Shown piece by piece: positions 5,916 through 9,648 of a stretch of 9,648 nucleotides of DNA; positions within the stretch are counted from its first letter, which is position 1; each line of letters begins with the position of its first letter. The position numbers were made by a program, and so were the translations under genes. The DNA lies in the NCBI GenBank assembly GCA_023136725.1, contig JAGLQR010000039.1:1-9648 (forward strand), given 5' to 3'. Source of the stretch: Candidatus Aminicenantota bacterium (lineage in GTDB: Bacteria; Acidobacteriota; Aminicenantia; UBA2199). The notes beneath the pieces were generated by a model, which was not told where the DNA came from, searched no databases, and worked only from the letters and a program-made list of their open reading frames with translations.

Positions 5916-8900
5916 TTAAGCAGTTACCGGAAATGTTTTCTTTGTTACTTTATCGATCATGAATGAAAGTGATTCCATATCAATTGGTTTTGATAAATAA
6001 TCATCCATTCCGGCTGCAATACATCTTTCTTTATCTCCTTTCATTGCATGTGCGGTCATTGCAACAATCGGTATATGTAAATTATTCCCCGACCTGTTTT
6101 CTTCTTTTCTTATTTCCTCAGTTGCTTTGAGCCCATCCATTTCCGGCATCTGAACATCCATAAGGATCAGTTCAAAATCACCTGACCTGTAAAGCTCTAA
6201 TGCGTCAATTCCTGTTGGTGCTATCTCAACATCACAGCCCAGTTTTTTCAGGAAAGTGGATGCAACCCTCTGGTTGACCTTGTTGTCTTCGGCAAGCAGT
6301 ACTTTCAGATTTCCTTTTGCTACTTTCAAAAAGTTTTGTGTAATAGTTTTATTTCCTCCCCGTTTACCATTTCTCGATTCATTCCCCAATAAAAGGAGGG
6401 TTGCATCTAATAAATCACTTTGAGAAACCGGTTTGACAAGATAGGCATTGATATTTAACTCTCTGCATCTTTGAAGATCATTTCTCCGGTCAGATGAAGT
6501 GAGCATCATGACCATTGAATTATTTTCCCCGTAAATCTCATTAAGATTCTCAATTAATGAAAACCCATCCATCTCCGGCATCTGTGAATCAATAAAAATC
6601 ACTCTGAAAGATTTGCCTTTGCTTTTTCTCTCTTTAATTATTTCTAATGCTTCCTTTCCACCAGAAGCTGTCACCGGAATCATCTTCCAGCTTCTGAGAG
6701 ATTCTTCAAGGATCCTGAGATTTGTTTTATTATCATCAACAACAAGAACTTCAAGGTTTTCCAGCTTCTCAGGGAGTACCGGTAATATCTCATTTTCATC
6801 ATTAACAAGAGCAAATTTCCCGGTAAAGAAAAACTCACTGCCAACACCTTCCGTTCCATCTACCCATATCTCTCCGCCCATCAGGTCTACAAGGTGTTTT
6901 GTTATAGCCAAACCAAGCCCTGTTCCCCCATATTTCCTTGTGGTTGAACCATCTGCCTGAGCGAAAGCATTAAAAACAAGTTCCTCTTTATCTTTGGGGA
7001 TTCCAATACCGGTATCTCTGACTGAAAACAGGAGGAAAACTTCTTTATCTGATCTAGTTAATTCTTTTACAGAAAGGACAACTTCTCCCTTCTCAGTAAA
7101 TTTAACTGCATTACTGAACAGGTTCAGGATGATCTGCCTTAATCTGCCGGGGTCACCCTTCAGAGTAAATGGAATTTTTGACTGAATGTCATAAACGATC
7201 TCAAGACCCTTTTTATGAGCCTGAAGTACTATTGATGAAACAGTTTCCTTAAAAAGGTCATCCACTTTGAAATTAATTGATTCCAGCTCGATCTTTTGTG
7301 ACTCGGCTTTTGATATATCTAATATATCGTTAATTATATGCAGGAGGGTTTTTGAAGATTCCTTAACGGTTTCGAGATATTCTCTCTGCTCCTGGTCAAG
7401 ATTTGTTGATAGAGCCAGTTCTGTCATCCCGAGAATACCATTCATAGGTGTTCTGATCTCATGACTCATGTTTGCAAGGAACTCACTTTTTGCTCTGCTT
7501 GCATGGAGCGCCTCTTCCTTTGCCTTTACAAGATCCGAAACATCCATCAGGTTGAAGACCACCCCCCCATATATTTTATCCTTGTAGATAGGCTGAAGCC
7601 TCAGGATCATCTCTCTTTGCATGAACGGTTTTTGGATCTCAACAGGAGTTGATTCAGGGTTATTCTTAAATCTTTGTATAATCACTTTTACCAGTTTGAT
7701 GATTTTTAGAGAACTAAATTCATCAAGATCCTTCCCAATAAAATCTTCCCTTTTCATTGGCGTAAGATCCAGGAAATAATCATTAATTTCGACTATCTCA
7801 TCTTTATCGTTTATCAGGATTATCCCCTCATGCATTCCTGATAATATCGTGGACATTCTGGACTTCTCCTCAAATATCTGCATTTCAGCCTGTTTCTGTT
7901 CGGTAATGTCCATATCAACGCCTCTATATCCCAATAGATTAGAATCTTCATCAATAATCGGAACACCATTCGTTAACAAAAAAACATGCTGCCCATTTTT
8001 ATGGACATTTACATTATCAAAATTCTTTATTACTGCTTTTTTAGAGAAAAGCTCTAAAGCCCCTCTTTTCCCTTCATCCCTGTTCTCAGGGAGAAAAAGA
8101 TCATAAAAGTGTTTCTTGCCTATAATTTCTTCGGGCTTATATCCCAGTATTTTTTCTACAACCTGACTTGCATAAGTGTAAAGTCCGTTCTTGTCCACTT
8201 CCCATATCCACTCATCGGCGATCTCTGCAACCTGCTCAAAACGTTTCTTACTCTCTTTTATTTCTTCCTCTGCTCTCTTCTGGATCGATATATCCCTGAA
8301 ACTCCAGACACGCCCAGAGGCCTTCCCATTCTGAACCAGGGGATTCGAGAATCTTTCAAATATCCTCCCATCTTTAAAATGGAGAAAGTCCGTATCTGAT
8401 CTGTCAGAACCATATAGTTCTTTGACCTTTGAAATGAATTGTTCCGGATCTTCAAGCTGATCGATCACATGTCCAAGAAGTTTTTCATCATCTCTGGTTT
8501 TTAATAATTTATCCGGGATATTCCACAGTTCTTCAAATTTTTTATTTGAATGCACTACAGCTCCTGAATCATCAACAACCAGAATACCGTCGGCAGTTGA
8601 TTCCAGGATTGAATTAAGAAGGTCCATATTGGCATTCAATAATTTCCTTGACTCCACCCTTTCAGTAATATCCCTGTTTACTGAAATAGTGATATCTTCA
8701 TTATCAAGTTCCATTTTCCTGACCATTACTTCTGTCCAGTATTCCGTTCTGTCTTTTTTTTTCTTCCTCTCAGTGAATTTAGTCTCATCATTCACATAAA
8801 GCTCTCTCTCTCTATCAAGAAGAAACTCACTCCTGGAATTATCTGCCAGAAGATCACCAAGGACATTCATCTCTACTAATTCTTCCTTTGTATAACCTGT

Positions 8901-8996
8901 CTGAAATTCTGCTGCAGAATTGCAATCAATTATTTGTCCTGCTGTATCTCCACCCAGCTTCGTAAGAAAGATCGCATCAGGCATTGATTCGAACAT
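5916..8996 (-). CDS. Multi-PAS hybrid histidine kinase with two receiver domains (main part of frame-interrupted gene)
   Basis: A 1026-residue ORF without membrane spans, so cytoplasmic. Order: PAS about 1-115 (missing its first helix), PAS 118-240, PAS 252-372, PAS 377-495, HisKA 502-567 with phospho-site H512 in MSHEIRTP, and HATPase 613-730 (N-box N625/N629, D660-TGIGIP, GGTGLGLAITKHLV at 690-703). Receiver 1 (748-868) has D754/D755, D803, T833 and K855. Receiver 2 (897-1013) has E903/D904, D947, T981 and K1003. Kinase and both receivers look intact. The ATG at 8996 has no ribosome site at a usable distance (GAGG is 14 bases away) and starts inside a PAS domain. In-frame codons before it read KKAERELKKSEERFKL, the normal linker of an upstream PAS protein. 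The true gene therefore very probably begins at 9444, split by a one-base shift at 9039-9048. The repaired product is 1175 residues with five PAS domains. It should feed the Hpt and REC-GGDEF proteins downstream. Confidence 0.93.
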   Translation of the reverse strand: MFESMPDAIFLTKLGGDTAGQIIDCNSAAEFQTGYTKEELVEMNVLGDLLADNSRSEFLLDRERELYVNDETKFTERKKKKDRTEYWTEVMVRKMELDNEDITISVNRDITERVESRKLLNANMDLLNSILESTADGILVVDDSGAVVHSNKKFEELWNIPDKLLKTRDDEKLLGHVIDQLEDPEQFISKVKELYGSDRSDTDFLHFKDGRIFERFSNPLVQNGKASGRVWSFRDISIQKRAEEEIKESKKRFEQVAEIADEWIWEVDKNGLYTYASQVVEKILGYKPEEIIGKKHFYDLFLPENRDEGKRGALELFSKKAVIKNFDNVNVHKNGQHVFLLTNGVPIIDEDSNLLGYRGVDMDITEQKQAEMQIFEEKSRMSTILSGMHEGIILINDKDEIVEINDYFLDLTPMKREDFIGKDLDEFSSLKIIKLVKVIIQRFKNNPESTPVEIQKPFMQREMILRLQPIYKDKIYGGVVFNLMDVSDLVKAKEEALHASRAKSEFLANMSHEIRTPMNGILGMTELALSTNLDQEQREYLETVKESSKTLLHIINDILDISKAESQKIELESINFKVDDLFKETVSSIVLQAHKKGLEIVYDIQSKIPFTLKGDPGRLRQIILNLFSNAVKFTEKGEVVLSVKELTRSDKEVFLLFSVRDTGIGIPKDKEELVFNAFAQADGSTTRKYGGTGLGLAITKHLVDLMGGEIWVDGTEGVGSEFFFTGKFALVNDENEILPVLPEKLENLEVLVVDDNKTNLRILEESLRSWKMIPVTASGGKEALEIIKERKSKGKSFRVIFIDSQMPEMDGFSLIENLNEIYGENNSMVMMLTSSDRRNDLQRCRELNINAYLVKPVSQSDLLDATLLLLGNESRNGKRGGNKTITQNFLKVAKGNLKVLLAEDNKVNQRVASTFLKKLGCDVEIAPTGIDALELYRSGDFELILMDVQMPEMDGLKATEEIRKEENRSGNNLHIPIVAMTAHAMKGDKERCIAAGMDDYLSKPIDMESLSFMIDKVTKKTFPVTA

Positions 8997-9033
8997 TAAC
9001 TTGAATCTTTCCTCACTTTTTTTTAATTCCCGT

Positions 9034-9444
9034 TCAGCTTTTTTTTTTATCAGTTATATCTCTGTATATTCCACATATTGCCGAAACTTTTCCATCTATT
9101 GTAATCGGCATTCCTAATAGTGAAACTTCAATCTCAGTTCCGTCCTTTTTTTTTCTTGTCAGTTCCTTGTTGATCTTCTTCCCATTCATCACTTCATTAA
9201 TTAGCTTTATCGATTCATTTCTCCGGGATAAGCCTGCTACAACATCATAAAGTTTCTTACCGATTATCTCCCCTTTCTCATATTCGTAGAGTTTACAAAA
9301 TGCTTCATTTGCACAAAATATATTCGAATCGATATCAGATAGGACAATGCCTTCAGGAATTGATCTGAACAATCCATCAAGGTAGGGGAATTTCTCATCA
9401 TTGCTTAGTTCACATATATTTGCAGTTTTTTTTGATTCTTTCAT
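9034..9444 (-). CDS. PAS domain protein, probable 5' part of the hybrid kinase gene
   Basis: A 136-residue ORF: a polar N-terminus, then one complete PAS domain (about 22-132) with GLFRSIPEGIVLSD at its start, NEAFCKLYEYEKGEIIGK in the middle, KKKDGTEIEVSLLGMPI, and the closing IYRDITDKKK. It ends in a TGA immediately after an A10 run. Deleting one A lets DITDKKK continue into AERELKKSEERFK and the kinase's first PAS domain, the standard PAS-linker-PAS join, so this ORF looks like the kinase N-terminus. The ATG at 9444 overlaps the preceding ORF's TGA as ATGA. It has only GA-rich sequence ahead of it, so its translation probably depends on the upstream gene. If the frameshift is real and not bypassed, this is a free PAS protein with no output. 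Confidence 0.85.
   Translation of the reverse strand: MKESKKTANICELSNDEKFPYLDGLFRSIPEGIVLSDIDSNIFCANEAFCKLYEYEKGEIIGKKLYDVVAGLSRRNESIKLINEVMNGKKINKELTRKKKDGTEIEVSLLGMPITIDGKVSAICGIYRDITDKKKS
9039..9048 (-). other. A10 homopolymer at the frame break of the kinase gene
   Basis: Ten T's on the plus strand (A10 in the coding strand), flanked by GAT and GCT. Nine A's would keep one open frame across both ORFs. Runs this long are prone to sequencing error, replication slippage and RNA polymerase slippage. Other A8-A9 runs in the same gene (9017-9024, 9146-9154, 8754-8762) stay in frame. Confidence 0.85.
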
Positions 9445-9623
9445 AATTCTCTCTCTATTTCAGATTCAGATCCGGCGAGGATCTCTTTAAGTTTTCTTGA
9501 CCGGTTAACGAAGATCCGGTTAAGATTAATAAATTCAGCATTTTTCTTTCTGATCATTTCAATACTGATCTCACTAATATCTTTTTTATCCGTTTCATCC
9601 CAATTTTTTTTGTCTGTTTTCAT
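9441..9623 (-). CDS. Small charged, probably coiled-coil protein at the head of the phosphorelay operon
   Basis: A 60-residue ORF with a good ribosome site (GGAG at 9630-9633, 6 bases before the ATG). It is very rich in Lys, Glu, Asp and Ile and has no membrane span. Residues 26-49 (KKNAEFINLNRIFVNRSRKL and on) resemble the helical segment NAELE.LN.LFVGRELRM.ELK that precedes PAS domains in many histidine kinases, here degenerate. The stop overlaps the PAS ORF's start as ATGA. It may be a genuine small partner protein of the kinase. Alternatively it is the true N-terminus of the kinase, separated by a shift in the AG repeat at 9448-9456: losing one AG unit would read through as SEIERIMKESKK. 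No function can be assigned from the sequence. Confidence 0.6.
   Translation of the reverse strand: MKTDKKNWDETDKKDISEISIEMIRKKNAEFINLNRIFVNRSRKLKEILAGSESEIEREL
9448..9456 (-). repeat. Short AG microsatellite just before the PAS ORF start
   Basis: AGAGAGAGA on the coding strand, 3 bases before the ATG at 9444. It covers the last codons of the 60-residue ORF. One fewer AG unit puts that ORF in frame with the PAS ORF. It is short, so it may be chance. Confidence 0.5.
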
Positions 9624-9648
9624 TATTTACTCCATTTATTAAGCAATA

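Noticed and set aside
6613..8399. Several plus-strand open frames of 63-115 codons opposite the kinase gene
   Set aside because: They are the reverse-strand shadow of well-conserved PAS, kinase and receiver coding sequence, with Ser/Phe-rich compositions typical of such shadows.
8258..8455. Minus-strand 65-codon frame inside the kinase
   Set aside because: Overlaps the PAS coding region in another frame and shows no domain or ribosome site.
9146..9154. Second homopolymer (nine T's on the plus strand) as another frame break
   Set aside because: The reading frame and PAS sequence TRKKKDGTE continue correctly across it.
9501..9523. Repeat of CCGGTTAA (9501-9508 and 9516-9523), like the element in the sigma spacer
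   Set aside because: It lies inside a coding frame and is explained by repeated Asn-Arg codons; the rest of the spacer element is absent.

Overview
This 9.6 kb window is AT-rich (by eye well under 45 % GC, not computed), densely coding bacterial DNA. It shows Shine-Dalgarno start sites, tight operons, a multi-PAS hybrid histidine kinase, a diguanylate cyclase and an ECF sigma factor paired with a zinc-finger-type membrane anti-sigma factor. This fits a free-living, signalling-rich bacterium, possibly from an environmental or uncultured lineage. The sequence does not fix the phylum. No tRNA, rRNA, CRISPR array or mobile element was seen, and no stretch over 300 bases lacks a gene.

Layout. (1) Positions 1-2526, plus strand: the tail of one polytopic membrane protein, then a complete 759-residue paralogue. 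Both belong to the family that carries a spermidine-synthase-like (SAM-fold) domain between membrane bundles. The complete copy lacks the catalytic aspartates of true aminopropyltransferases. (2) Positions 2523-4016, minus strand: a three-gene operon, read from the right, of an unknown three-span membrane protein, an ECF sigma factor and a two-span anti-sigma factor. Its last stop codon interlocks with the stop of the convergent membrane-protein gene. (3) Positions 4017-4204: a 188-base divergent promoter region with a good housekeeping-type promoter facing right and a duplicated element containing GGAA facing left. (4) Positions 4205-4585, plus strand: a stand-alone receiver (CheY-like) protein. 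(5) Positions 4595-9623, minus strand: a phosphorelay operon. In transcription order it holds a 60-residue charged/coiled protein, a PAS protein, a four-PAS hybrid histidine kinase with two receivers, a REC-GGDEF diguanylate cyclase and a free Hpt protein.

Working model (inference): PAS domains sense a cytoplasmic signal and the kinase autophosphorylates at His512. Phosphate passes to its own receivers (Asp803, Asp947), then to His64 of the Hpt protein, and on to Asp52 of the REC-GGDEF protein, which sets c-di-GMP synthesis. The convergent lone receiver (Asp53) could be a second acceptor or phosphate sink. All the parts of a His-Asp-His-Asp relay are present.

The main irregularity lies at the 5' end of the kinase. 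The PAS ORF and the kinase ORF are separated by a run of ten A's on the coding strand, and removing one A joins them into a 1175-residue protein with a perfect PAS-linker-PAS junction. Just upstream, a short AG repeat separates the 60-residue ORF from the PAS ORF, and loss of one AG unit would fuse those two as well. This may be sequencing or assembly error, mutation, transcriptional slippage or phase variation. The sequence alone cannot decide.
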